A stretch of DNA of 64,000 nucleotides from Tachypleus tridentatus (taxonomy: Eukaryota > Arthropoda > Merostomata > Xiphosura > Limulidae): positions 27,879,276-27,943,275 of the forward strand of contig NW_027467782.1 of the NCBI RefSeq assembly GCF_004210375.1, given 5' to 3'. A program made the translations under genes and the position numbers. Positions 1 to 12,558 of this stretch are shown piece by piece (the first letter of the stretch is position 1; the number at the start of each line of letters is the position of its first letter). The notes under the pieces were generated by a model. That model searched no databases and had not been told where the DNA came from. It saw only the letters and a list, made by a program, of their open reading frames with translations.

Positions 1-135
1 TCTTGGGTCATCAGGTTCACAAAGGTTCTTTGTGAAGGTGCGTTGAACTCTTCTATGTAAAATATTTTCTCAACCCAAGCCTTTCCATTCTCTTCTCAAC
101 AAGTGGGTTTCTCGACATCACTGATTATTATTTCA
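1..135. repeat. Dispersed repeat, copy 1 (partner at 54137-54285)
   Basis: This stretch aligns by eye with 54137-54285. Both contain GTGAAGGTG, a CTCTACGTAAAA-like block, TTTCTCAACCCAA, then CAAGT(G)GGTTTTC and GACATCA(T/C)CGATTAT in the same order and with similar spacing. It starts at or before the window edge, so its full length is unknown. No coding potential is seen. It is probably part of a transposon, because the partner copy sits between two hAT fragments. Confidence 0.55.
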
Positions 136-3100
136 AAAGAAAGTCAAGTTTTCCATCTATCAAATAACATTATATAATGTATTCTGAAAAAATAATAGTC
201 AATTTTACTCAGAGCACAAGCGATGTTCTGGTGGGAAATTTAATTACTAGCTTGAATAAACTTGTAACAGCTCTCATTGTATAGTTAGAAAGACAGATAA
301 ATCTTCAGAGTTAGGGAAATTGTGTACTTAATCTATGTTCTTTGGTGCATTATTTAATGAAATAAAAATAATTTAGTGCATTATTAGATTAGGTAAAATA
401 ACTAAGAACACAATGAAAATGTTTCATGAGGCACATGTACAAGCAGTACATGTATAATACAATTTGATAGTGTAATGTTAGCAGCATGTGACCCAAGTGA
501 TTTAGAACTTATAATGGTGTGGATAGCAGATAAACACAATTCAAAGGGCAATAGAACAATGAAATTTAATCATCAATAGATATTCACTGGTACAAACTAC
601 AAATTACTTACTATAAGCTAATGTAGTTTCATGTTACAATTTGAGGACATTCTAGAAAGAAAACAATGTAATTTAGATTGATTTTGGTTTTGTTTTGGTG
701 GTTACAAGATTGGTCAATTTTACCAAGTCCATTTTGAGTTGGGACAAAGGAATCAAAATATAAAGTTTTGCAAAATATGTCTGAAATATATTTACAATAT
801 TTTAGAGATTGCAAACAATGGAAAATTGATATTTTTTACGTCGGGTAAAGAACTTTTAATCTTAGGAGAAAATTACTTCCTGCGTGGACTATTCAAAACA
901 AATATTCAATACATTAATGGATATACCTTTATATTAATTTATTAAAATACTTTACTAAATATTTGATTTTTTTTTGTGAGACTCATTATGTTTACTAAAG
1001 TGTTAGATTTTGTGAAAATATACACTATATTGAAAGTTAGAAGTATTAAATATATAAAGACTAAACAAGTACAAACAGCCCATGTTTTGTCAAATTGACC
1101 AAGCTCATGTTGAAAGAGTTAACACAAAACACCAAGCATATAGAAATGTATAAGCATGCATACACATACACTGCAGAATATTACAATTATATTTTCAAAG
1201 TAACAATATGTATTAAGACCACGTGTCCTAAAATCAACTACAGCAAAATTCTTAGAATTTTGGAAATACTTTTGCCTCCACTGCCAAAAGTGGACAGAGA
1301 TTAAGTTTTCATCCAGCTGTGTGTTTCTTAGAAATATTTTTTAATACACCTAAACAAACTAGGACAAGAGTTAATATACTTGTGAAATATCATCAACTTA
1401 GAAGAGATTAGTTTTGGAGAGTGAAGGTCATAACAAAGTTAGAAAATAAAAAACAAATACCTAATTGTTAACTTGGAGAATGATTTTCACACTATAATTG
1501 CTCTACAATTAAAAAAATTATCACATTTTGAAGAAACTTGGTGGACATGTAGATGTTTATTTTTCACTGTCTTGCCAAAATGGTTCATGTCTTTCATAAC
1601 AAGTGACTTGTAGACACATTTTCATATTTTTGAGAATCAAATGTGGTCAACATAGCATGACAGAGAAAAGCTCTACTGAGTGCACATCTTGTCTCACATG
1701 TAATATTATTTTAACTTTTCCATGGATTAAAATATTAGAACCATTCATTCTATTGCAAAATCACTTTTCTATCAACAGAAGTGGGGAATTTTTTAAAGTG
1801 TCAAGAACAGGCTATGAAGAAAATTTCTGCATTATTGCCAGTTATTTCTGATTAACTCTTGCTACAGGGTTGATTGATTCAACTGAGTTCTTGATACCAG
1901 AGTGAACATCAGAGACTCCATACTATAATTTTTAATATGTTATGTGTATCTTCATGAAGTATCACAAGTTTTCAGCAAACATTATAAGTCCTTCGTAGAC
2001 AAAAACAAAATACACATTTTAAATCAAGTACTTTTACTAAAAATTTCTCCATGAATATACAGAGTCAAAGCTGAATGCTCTAAATGATGTTCATGTTAAG
2101 ATAAACTAAACATAGTTTTCTTCATCTGAAAAATTATCCAATTTCATTTGTATAATCTCTAAGACTTCCAAAATAAATATCAATACTTTGTCAAGAAAAC
2201 TTTATATTTTGTATATCTACTCTAACTCTAACAAAAAAAAAAATACAAAATAAATCTAAATTCATGCTTTCTTTCCTCTAGAATGACTGTAAATTGTAAC
2301 AGGAAACTATAGCTGTTTATCTGAAATAGCTAAAGCCCATAACAGAACATTACTGTTAATACTTAAATTCTATTTATTGTCACATGAACCATGTGTAACT
2401 AATAATCCTGCCTCACAAGTGGTAAACCATTCAGCAGCTCATGTTACTATATCAAATCATGTAAACCATGAGCTGCTCATGAATATACCTCTTAAAATTT
2501 TTTTTTTAACATCTTATTTTATTTAACTTAATAATATTCTAATTTTTACATTGTAGTTACTTTTATAATAATAAATAAAGAATACACATGTAATACAAAA
2601 GACACAATATTTAACCTGGGTTTTCTTTTCCATTGTTCTCAACTTTAAATGAAACTTAAGACTAATTTTTATACTAATGATACTACTATATTAATTTTTG
2701 TTCAATTAAAATACCATACTTAAGACAACAGCATAATGTCAGGAAAAAACAAATAATGTCCTATAACTATCATAATTCTTCCAGCTTTCTAAATGTAAGA
2801 TAAGTCTTCAAAATTCAGCTAAATTCATTAACATTATTCCTCTCAGAATAAATTGGAAACAATTATGAAATAAATAATGCCCTGTTCAAAAAACAATAGA
2901 TTATTTGTTACTGGATATAATATTTTTTTTTTCTTTCTATTGGTTAGAAATAATAAAATACAAAACATCAGAGAACAATGACAATTTGGGGTGTGATAGC
3001 TGGGCAAGGAAAATGGGTCTGACTTTTTTAGTTTATGACTCCACAACAAAGAGACAATTAAAACCTTAAATAATATTAAATTTTGAAAGTGACTTCTTAA

Positions 3101-3149
3101 AAAGTTGTAATACATGCATTTTGACCTATCTCTGACAACAGTGTTAACT

Positions 3150-3420
3150 CTAAAGAGTGCAGATTATGTAATGTTTTAATTGTATAATTCATGTTCCTGC
3201 ATGCACCATACACAATTTTAGTATTTATTGCCTTTACAAGGAATTTTACAAAAATAATCAGAATTAGTTGATCATTATGGTCTGCCAGATATGACAAAGA
3301 TTGATATCTGTTCAGCACAACCTTACTTAAATAATAATAGCTGTTTCAGGAGCATATGTTAAAGTGGTATCACTTCTGAATATATGATGCTAATTAGGTA
3401 CAAGATGTTCCAAGTAAAAT
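3150..3420 (-). repeat. Dispersed repeat A, copy 1
   Basis: It shares ordered blocks with 4795-5035: TGCATGCAC near the start, ACAATTTTA(G/C)TATTTA, a GATATCTG block and TGG(T/C)ATCACTTCTGAAT near the end. Minus-strand translations of the two copies also align (ILIIF/LSLIIL, INTKIVYGAC/VNSKIVHSAC). I do not recognise a family, and the reading frames have no other support. An old MITE or the end of a larger element is likely. Confidence 0.45.
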
Positions 3421-4794
3421 TTTAACTTTATAATTTTGGTTAACTTTCTTCTGGGTGTTCAGAAAGTCATTGTGCACTATATATTTATTAACAGACAAAA
3501 CTGCACAGTGACTTTCAGAACAACCTGCATATTTTATTTCCCAAACTTTTACATCACACCCTGATCTTTAATTTATAACAAAATTATTCAGTGTAACACA
3601 CAGCATCTGTATGAATTGCAAATACATTTTATTAGTTCCTTATGTAATGCTTCAAGACAGAATTATCTTTTCATCCAAATTTGATTTTCTTGGGTTATTT
3701 ACAGTTACAGTTTCCTCAAATGTTACAAAAGTAAAAGTAATCAACTAATCTCTCTAATCAGTACCTACCTTAAGGTAAAATGGCAAAAGACAAGAGACAG
3801 AGAAAATGCACAGCAGCTGGGAATGTTACAAATGATGTAGAAGGTTGAGAAGGACCGTAAAAAAAAAAAAATTACTTTGAAATTTTAGATGATCAAATGA
3901 ATGTTCTGATTGAAAATCAAAAATAAACAAAACTCTGACTTTATAATTTTCAAATCCAAAGATGAAAACATTAAATGGCAAACAATACATTAATATATGT
4001 TAATTCATAATAAAATGGTGCACACAAACACATTAGCCATTCATATAAACAAAAGAAAAATATACAAATATAGATTTTATTCACAATTTAATAGCTAGTT
4101 AAACACTGTTGTGCAAATGTTTCACAGTTTCAACAATTATTTTGTAATGATTTAATAAGTCAAACCATTGATATATTTTACTATATTTTTATTTCAATAA
4201 AAAATAACTATTAAATCTTTATTGAATAATTAAGTTATTCACACTTACCAGCAGGCGACAACAATAACCATGTATTTTTTCATCCTTTTAGATCAAACAG
4301 CATGAAATAATACATGAAAAAATATACATAAAAACTTCTAGTTTACTGCTTATACTATTCAAATATAAGTGTTCTCATCATTGTACCTCATCAGCTGCTA
4401 TTAGTCACACTTCACTTCCTAAAACTATTTGTTTCTGAAGACTTTAGAAGGTAATATTTTGGTTACCAAAACTAGGCCTAAAACTACTAACCTTTTATAC
4501 ACTGAAGTTGGTTTCAAGGAATTTGCATCAGGAAAACATAAGTGAGACAAAATGTTACTGTCATAAACTAGGTTCTCCTAAATAAAACATAAATAGCCCT
4601 TATATCAAAAAACTTTACATCATTTTCAACAACTATAAAATAAATTACACCAGCAGTTTACTTTTATCTCAGGATATTTAAAACATCTTTCAACATGTAA
4701 TTTTTTTCATGTTAGTAGTTAGTATAATATTTGGATGTGTTAAGATATTAGTATCTTCATTTTATTACAAACCAATTTCTTCACTGCAGGCCAC

Positions 4795-5035
4795 TTTTAT
4801 TAACTCTAAAAGTGTAATTACATAATTTGTTTTGTTGTTCATGCATGCACTGTGTACAATTTTACTATTTACTGCTTCTACAAGAATAATTAGGCTTAGG
4901 TGACTCTTATAAACTATTAAACATGACAAACTGATATCTGACCACCAAAATCTTATTGTAAGCACTAAAATACTACAAATATTTCATATTTGAGTGGCAT
5001 CACTTCTGAATCTATCACTACTGAACATGTGCAAA
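4795..5035 (-). repeat. Dispersed repeat A, copy 2
   Basis: This is the partner of 3150-3420, in the same orientation and about 1.6 kb away. The copies differ by many substitutions and small indels, so the duplication is old. No terminal repeats or target duplications could be made out by eye. Confidence 0.45.
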
Positions 5036-5976
5036 TTTCTTACAATGTGGGACAGTATATATGATATTTGTCTCATACCCATTTTAAATAATGTCTACTA
5101 AAATATTTAAATAAATGATAAAAAACAAAATACTGGTACATAAGGAAAGATTTAGCTTTTCTTAATTTTCCAATGACAAAATCATTGATCCACTAATTAA
5201 AACTTCCAGAGTTAAGGTTTTAAGATAAAATTATAATTAATTATAAACATACTTTTCTAATTGTTTGAAGTACTTTGAAATGAAATCTCACATACATAAT
5301 CAGTTATCAATAAATAATAGTGACACATAAAATAATCAATAAAATTCTGATTAATGTCACAAAATACTCAACCAATCAAAATTAGTTTCCAATTATTTAT
5401 TGGATTTGATCATCTAACTACCCAAGAAACTGAAATACTGCCACTATGTTCGTTTGTTGTAAACAAAGCTATATAATGAGAAAGAGATTCATCATTTAAG
5501 TATCTTAGGTTACACTCTCATTACCACTAAACTAGCATGCCCTGTATTTGTTATTGCAAAGTAAATAAGGCTATGTGTCTCTAATTTTGAATTACTTAAT
5601 AGAGGGCTGGCTGAAACCAACCACTTCCAACTCTGACTGTTTTAAATGTTAATATAAATTTGTTGTTTTGTGTTATGTTTCTAAGTTATAATTGCATAAT
5701 TGTATTTTTTAATGTTGTGCGATCAAGTGCAAATCTGGAGGAGTAAGCCATGGGTTCTGTACCCTCCCTCCATCAAAGTTTTATCTCAACAATTAATATG
5801 TATAGTATTTCAACATTGCATAAGTATGAGCGAATCCCTGGAAAGGTGGTATGGACTAAAGCTAGGCAATTAGTGATATTTGCTGCTCAGTTACTGATAC
5901 CTCATTTACCCTAAACTTACAAGCACTCATTTCTGCCCATGTAACAAGATTTTACCAAAGTACATTCACAATGTAA

Positions 5977-7665
5977 TTAAGCAACTTTAAGTTCCTTGGT
6001 TACTGATAATTTATTTATCCCTCTAACATTTTGCACATAATCAATTATCACTCTTTGGGCTATGACAGATGGTTTAGCTAGATTTTCCATGGTCACCTCT
6101 TTGTTTATCAAGAACCCACATTCAACAGTGGTTTGGAGAGGATTAGCAACTTTTGGACAACCTATCAAAAGTCTGAATACTCCCCTCTGCAAGGTTAGAG
6201 TTTGTTTACTTTATCTTTTGTGGTGTCAAAGTCCTAAAAAACAAACAGTCTTTTCTCCAAAGATAATTTCATCAAGAAATTCTAGAAACTGCTTTTGACA
6301 GCATTACATTTTGTGCCCTTAATTCTGTCTGTTTCTTCCATAATTTTTTATGTCTGCTTCAATTTCAGTGTATATGATGCTTTCTTCAACTATTTGGTCA
6401 TTTACCTACAATCTATCTAAGTAAAATATCTAACAAGGAAAGGAGATAAGATACTGGAAATTTCTTATGAACTTGCATGCCACTGACAGTCCATTCTAAG
6501 CTCACACATTTGTCTAGCTGAGACATCCTTATCTGTTGTTATGAATTTCTCTGCCAAAACTTCCTCCACTTTTAACCCTTAAGTTGATTTTTCCTTCTCA
6601 GTTATTTCCAAATGTGATAAAGTTGCCAAGGTGATTACCATGTTCATAACCTTTGGTTTTGGGACATTATGCAATACAACCTTGATCAGCAATCCAAGAT
6701 CTTTCCCAATGAATAGATTAATTGGATTGTCAGCCTAATAAACCTTTAAAAAGTTGGACTGCTCTTGATAATGTAGTGAAAAAATGTAATTTGGCAGTCA
6801 TAAGAGGATGTTTGGTTGTCTTCTAAATGACACCAAGATGAGTGATTTTGGTCTTTACAGGTACAGCAGGACTTAATATAGAGAAAGTACAACTCTCTCA
6901 CTGCTGGTTCCACATTGTCCAGCCATCAAAAACAAAAAATGAAATGTTTAAATTAAATAAAAATCCCATGATGATGAGAAACCCTCTTGAAGTAAAAATG
7001 TAGGTCAAGACAGCTAATATGTGTATTAAAACTCTTAAAATAAAGTAAAGAGCTACATTACAAACTTCTTAGGTCATCTTCAGGATGCTTACGTTCAAGC
7101 ATGATAAATATACAACAATAAAAAAAATTATAAAAATAATTACAGCTTAAAATAGAAACATTAAATTTATAAAAAGTTGTATCATAATGCAACAGATGAA
7201 AAGTTAATACTGACCTGTGCTGCGGAACTTCAGGGGAAGCAAAGCACAGCAAATTAAAATTTTAAATCCTGTCATCTTGCAGAAGCATCAGGCAATAGAA
7301 TGTAGATACTGGAAATTACAACTTCCATACCTCAACTGAAAGGCATGGTATAATTGATGCAGTCCACAGATTCCAACATATAAAATTTTGTGGCTGGTTT
7401 GTTGTTTGAATCACTTTGAAAGATCTTTAAAACCTTTAGGCTCACATTAGGCTCATTCATTGAAACTTGTAGAAGGTGTTTAAAGCCAAAGATTATGATA
7501 CAACTGGATATCTCTTTGTATACATCACCCACAGTACCATGTCCAATAAATTCACATATATAATAAAATGTTTCTACCTCATCATCACAGGAGAAGCAAA
7601 TGTGGATTTCTAGCTGTTTTTCCTTCAGATCTTCATTCACACTTTCATCAAACAATAACATAAAT
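5977..7665 (-). pseudogene. Decayed hAT-like transposase-type gene
   Basis: Two open segments on the minus strand resemble parts of a repetitive transposase-like protein family common in animal genomes. Segment 7332-7661 reads FDESVNEDLKEKQ, an acidic stretch, then CEFIGHGTVGDV and LLQVSMNEPNV. Segment 5977-6192 reads VECGFLINKEVTMENLA followed by VIAQRVIIDYV. They lie in the expected N-to-C order with about 1.1 kb of frameshifted, stop-filled sequence between them that still shows related fragments. No intact reading frame remains. A half-copy of a foldback repeat (7002-7084) has been inserted into it. The hAT-like assignment rests on remembered family patterns; the relic status is clear. 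Confidence 0.5.
7002..7084 (+). repeat. Half copy of the 178-bp foldback element
   Basis: The order of blocks (AGGTCAAGACAGCTAATATG, then GTATTAAAACT, AAATAAAGTA, CTTCTTAGGTCATCTTCAGG) matches one arm of the palindromic element at 11492-11669. Only one arm is present, which fits a solo arm or a deletion derivative. It interrupts the transposase relic at 5977-7665. Confidence 0.55.
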
Positions 7666-10600
7666 GAATTTCTTTTGTTTTTTTTGTTCAGGTTTACACA
7701 AATGTGAAGCTATACCAAAAGTAGGGTATACCATTTTGCATAGCTATATTGCTTAGCAATTGAACTGTCTGGAAAACAGGTTGAAAAGATCATAAATATT
7801 TTCATGAGTGAAAAACTGTAGTGGCGCAACTTCTTTTAGGTCTAACATTTCTGCTTTACGTGCACATTTATAGTACTGCAGAGTCACTGTTCAAATTGCC
7901 AAAATTCAAACTTGGTGCATTAGTGTTAGACATGCCTCAATAATGCTAAGAGCCAGTAATAAGGGTTACATTACCAGTAGAAGAAGACTTTTGAATTAAA
8001 AAGATGCCTATTTTATTAGCTGCTGCGACTTAATAAGTGTGGATTTTTTTCCCCTTTTAGTGGCTGTTTAATGCCAACTCCTCCACAGTAGAAATATCAA
8101 TGTATTTTATGCATAAAGCAATTACTCTTTGTAAGTAGAATCTTTTTTTTTTCTAAGCCAGTCACAACATTCTTTTCTAGCAAGCTATGCATTGTTAAAA
8201 TAGTAAGTGTCACATTTATGGTAACAACTCTTAATATACTAAGTAGATTTCACTCTGAATGACTACACTGTATTTTCACAAAACACTGTGGTTACCTTTA
8301 ATAAAACAGGATATACATTGAGTTCATTTAAGACAAACATAATTATTTGAAACTGTGGATAAATCAAACTAAAATGAAAAGTCCCAAATGTTTCCTTTTT
8401 TATTACTTTTTTGAAAACATGCTTAATTCTTACTAAAAAGTAAAACTTCTGTTAAATAAAAATACCTCAGATAATGCATACAAATCTAAGTTCAAATACC
8501 AATTTTACCAAGGTTTTTAGAGTGAATTCCAATATCCATATGCAACCCAGTAGGGGCTGTCTAGAGTGTGTATAGATTTAAGCATGTTAGTTTTCACTGG
8601 TACAGTACTTAGATGTATCTGATTTACCTTCAATTTTGTTGTTTACTACCTTTATAACAATTCATTCATAGAGTTCAAACAAAGACTTAGCAGTTGACAG
8701 AAGGATCGTAAAATACAGTATAATACACTTAATATCAAAACAAAATTAAAGTTGTTAGAAGAAGTTGATAAAACCAGAATACCAAAGACTAACGTCAATA
8801 AATATGGAATATGAAAATTCAAATTTTATTAACTTTGTGAGCTCTTTGCTATGTTAATATAGATCTGTGAATAGATATAAAATATATCCATTATGTTTAA
8901 TGTTTTAATTTTTATTCGTGTGGTGCGTCATTTAATGCTCACATCTTGTGAGATTAGATGTTATTTTTTAGACAAGGGACTTAAGTAGAAAAATAAATAA
9001 TTTAACATATGTGTATTTACTTTCCTTTTTTAAACACTGACTATACACACACACAGTTACCTTCCTTGACATTTTCATAAGGATTTGGTTAACCAAAATT
9101 TCCCTTTATTTGAACTTTTTTCTCGTCCCAAGAAGTTTGAATTAAGTGAGCTCCATTTATATTAATTACAAAACCAGGGTAACCACTCATCTTAATTACC
9201 AGATACCCACTTAATCAGTATTAAAACTTTCTATGTTCTTGTTAAAAAAAAAATAAAAATACAATGAACCTGCAAAATATATGCTTAGTTTTTATTTCAT
9301 TCTCAGTTTCACAAAATTCAAGTAGAGTCAAGGATAGAATAAATATTTTAAAAAGCTGCACATTCATGGACTTAAAATTTATTCCAAAATTCAAGAATAT
9401 CCAAGTATTTTCAAGAATTATACAAATGCTGCTTAAGGTGATTCCCTCAGCTACTTGATCTGAATATCACAAGATAAACTGAAGACAAATTTGGCAATAC
9501 AGCATTATACCATCATCTGATAGAATAAAACTTTTGTACTGGTTATAAATGATATATTATAAAACCTCAGAGAATTACTGGTAATTTTGAAAAATAAAAT
9601 AGAGGTACATACTGGTTAATTCTTGACCAAAGATCAATACATTTGTGGCCTTTAGAACAGTTTTTTTATGCAGTGGAAAAACAAATATAGCTCAAGACAG
9701 TTTAATTAATTACAGTAATTAATAGACAGATTATTGTAACTTTCTGCACACTTCACTTAGAGCTGCAAAAATAAGCATTCTCTTACTGCCAAAGTTTCTC
9801 TTGGTGCACTCGTGAATGATCCAATTTTGTGTAAAGAAATAAAAAAAAATTTAACGTTTTTTGTGTTTATTATGACTATATCTGGTGATTTTAATTGCTG
9901 AAGTAATCCTGTAAAAATTCACCTTTTGATAGTACTTTTATTATAAAATGTTACTGCTGCACTTTGAAAATTGAAATTACTCTCACCCACAGAATTCTAA
10001 GAGTGATCACTCCTTACAGAAAAAAAAAAAAAAATGTCAGCAACACTGAGATGGGTGTGACAAAGGGGTCTGACGTTCTAGTATGTCTCCATAACAAAGA
10101 AGATTGAAGGAAATAAAATTATAATTTGCCTTAGTTAAATTTGTATTCTAATGAGCAATTTATGTTAAATTCTATACTTCAGAAAGAGGAGGAGGAAGAC
10201 AGAGAACAAAATGTCACAATCCTCATAACTATGGTAGACTGAGGATATATTTTTAAAAATTTCTTTAATAAAAAATAGGACTCAAAACTTATATAATATT
10301 TACATTTGATATATTAATTAAATTTTGATTCCCAGTTTACTGATATACACCAACAATAAAGTAGTTTAACTTCACTTTGAACATAGCTCTAAAATGTCAG
10401 GACATGCATACTTTGACTTACCTTATTTGAGAAGATTAATGACACTATCAATTAACTGACTAGTAAATACCTCTAACTGCCAAGCTCTACTGGTAATATA
10501 ATTTTGTTCAGTACTTTATTTTAACAGATAATGTGATTTACTTATGCGTGTCTACTTGCACATACATTTGTAAAGAGATACAACAACTTAATTTTATTAG

Positions 10601-10753
10601 TAAAAAGAATTAACCAAATATATACAAAATAAGCAATAATGACTCAGACTGTCTCTGATCCAACCACTACATAAAAGTTTAGTATTCATAAACTAGTTCC
10701 TACTAGATGTAGTGCATATGAAAATATTCAAAGTTAAGAAAAAAATTATTTAC
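7666..10753. other. AT-rich region, nothing recognised
   Basis: No exon-like open frame with splice sites, no tandem array and no SINE was found. It contains short homopolymer runs and a short CA run near 9045. It is likely intron or intergenic DNA. Confidence 0.5.
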
Positions 10754-10812
10754 CTGTTTAGGATATCTTAAGGCAACATAAGGTTGAGGCTGACCTTGTG
10801 CATCTTTACGAA
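10754..10812 (-). CDS. Candidate internal exon of an unidentified gene
   Basis: On the minus strand, an acceptor (TAATTTTGTTGCAG) is followed by 59 open bases and a donor (CAG|gtaaat). The exon needs one base from its predecessor, then reads RKDAQGQPQPYVALRYPKQ and ends in phase 0. The amino-acid composition (Q, P, K, D) is unlike translated AT-rich noise. I do not recognise the protein and could not link it to other exons. It lies downstream of the EXOC6-like stop codon at 17062, so it should belong to another minus-strand gene. Its downstream exons would be to the left. Confidence 0.45.
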
Positions 10813-11491
10813 CTGCAACAAAATTACAGAGCAAAATATAGAATTGCTCTCAGGTCCCTTTGCATAAGAAACCTGTAAAAACATTTAGATGAATATATAA
10901 AACTAATCTTACTGTTAAAATATTTATATACACATTGCATGCTTTGGAAATGTGTAAAAACTAGTTCCTTTAATATACAAATTCTCTACAATATTTAACT
11001 CTCAAATAATTCTATTTTTCTTAAACACCGTGCTTTGAGATCTGTATTAAATCAAAATTTAACTAACTGACCTTTCACCCACCTCGCCGTCTTGGTTAAA
11101 ATCAACAAAACTTCGAAACTTAACAGTCTCAATATATCTTACATGATGAAGAAATACATAATTCCACATAAACAGTGAACTTCACCCATGTTAAAAGAAA
11201 CACAGGAATGACTGACAAAAACAAACCTTTTCTACAGCTAAGTGGGTGGGTTGATATATAGGTGGAGAACAGAAAGACAACTAATCATGCACATATAAAC
11301 TGACTTAAACTGATATAAAGTGAAATTTACTTGCTATTGGTTACACAGACATAGAGATAGTCTAACAAATATAAGTGTACAGACAGAATGAGTACAGATA
11401 CAAATAAAGAGAAGTCATTAGAGATATCATTTTGGCAAACTCTTCTGTTTTTAATTGAAGTCATTGACAGTAAATATAAGTACATTACTCA

Positions 11492-11669
11492 TGTATTCTC
11501 AAGATGGATGGTATGGGTATTAAAACTATTTTAATTAATTACAGAACAACATTTTGACATCAAATAATCTTCAGGTTAACCTGAAAATGACCTAAGAAGG
11601 TCAAAAAGTTGTTCTGCACTTTATTTTAATTAAAGTTTTAATGCCCACACCAGCCATCTTGAGAATACA
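11492..11669. repeat. 178-bp foldback (near-palindromic) element
   Basis: The left arm starts TGTATTCTCAAGATGG and the right arm ends with its reverse complement. Between them the arms share TGGG(T/C)ATTAAAACT, AATTAA and CAGAACAAC(A)TTTTGAC, and the centre is the perfect palindrome TCAGGTTAACCTGA (11571-11584). This is the structure of a non-autonomous foldback or MITE-type element. A solo arm is present at 7002-7084. Confidence 0.75.
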
Positions 11670-12058
11670 CTTTACTTCAAACAAGTTTCTCATCATCACA
11701 AATTACATTATTCACAGTTACCTCACAAATCAAATTGTAATAAAAAAAAAAATATCTAGAATTCAAGATGAAGAATAATTTGTAATAATGCACTAGCACT
11801 GAGTAATTACACTGGTAGATGTTCAGGGCTTTATAAAACACACAAATTTTGTTGTTTAACATAATACAGACACTTCCAGAATACTATATCAGAGCAGTAG
11901 CTTCTAGAATATAGAACACTTTAACTTATACAAGACTTGAATTTTATAATTTTCCTATGCCAAAATATATTTCCTGTAAATATTTATTTCCCCTCACTTA
12001 AATATTAATTCTTGTTCTGTGCTCCCTTCTATATGCAAAATGTTTTCACATGCCACTT

Positions 12059-12558
12059 NNNNNNNNNNNNNNNNNNNNNNNNNNNNNNNNNNNNNNNNNN
12101 NNNNNNNNNNNNNNNNNNNNNNNNNNNNNNNNNNNNNNNNNNNNNNNNNNNNNNNNNNNNNNNNNNNNNNNNNNNNNNNNNNNNNNNNNNNNNNNNNNNN
12201 NNNNNNNNNNNNNNNNNNNNNNNNNNNNNNNNNNNNNNNNNNNNNNNNNNNNNNNNNNNNNNNNNNNNNNNNNNNNNNNNNNNNNNNNNNNNNNNNNNNN
12301 NNNNNNNNNNNNNNNNNNNNNNNNNNNNNNNNNNNNNNNNNNNNNNNNNNNNNNNNNNNNNNNNNNNNNNNNNNNNNNNNNNNNNNNNNNNNNNNNNNNN
12401 NNNNNNNNNNNNNNNNNNNNNNNNNNNNNNNNNNNNNNNNNNNNNNNNNNNNNNNNNNNNNNNNNNNNNNNNNNNNNNNNNNNNNNNNNNNNNNNNNNNN
12501 NNNNNNNNNNNNNNNNNNNNNNNNNNNNNNNNNNNNNNNNNNNNNNNNNNNNNNNNNN
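12059..12558. other. Assembly gap (500 N)
   Basis: There are exactly 500 undetermined bases, the usual placeholder for a scaffold gap of unknown size. Open frames that appear to cross it are artefacts. Adjacency of features on either side is not guaranteed. Confidence 0.98.

Larger units (their letters stand above)
136..5976. other. AT-rich region without a recognisable gene
   Basis: Only short open frames of 60-90 codons with no recognisable motif occur here, as expected by chance. CpG is rare. It contains one pair of related dispersed repeats (about 3150-3420 and 4795-5035) and a very weak first-exon candidate on the minus strand (4249-4283). The rest is homopolymer-rich intron-like or intergenic DNA. 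Confidence 0.6.

Noticed and set aside
3780..3850. Plus-strand start MAKDKRQRKCTAAGN resembling a ribosome-biogenesis protein start
   Set aside because: It has only 22 codons before a stop, with a poor donor, and no further exon was recognised.
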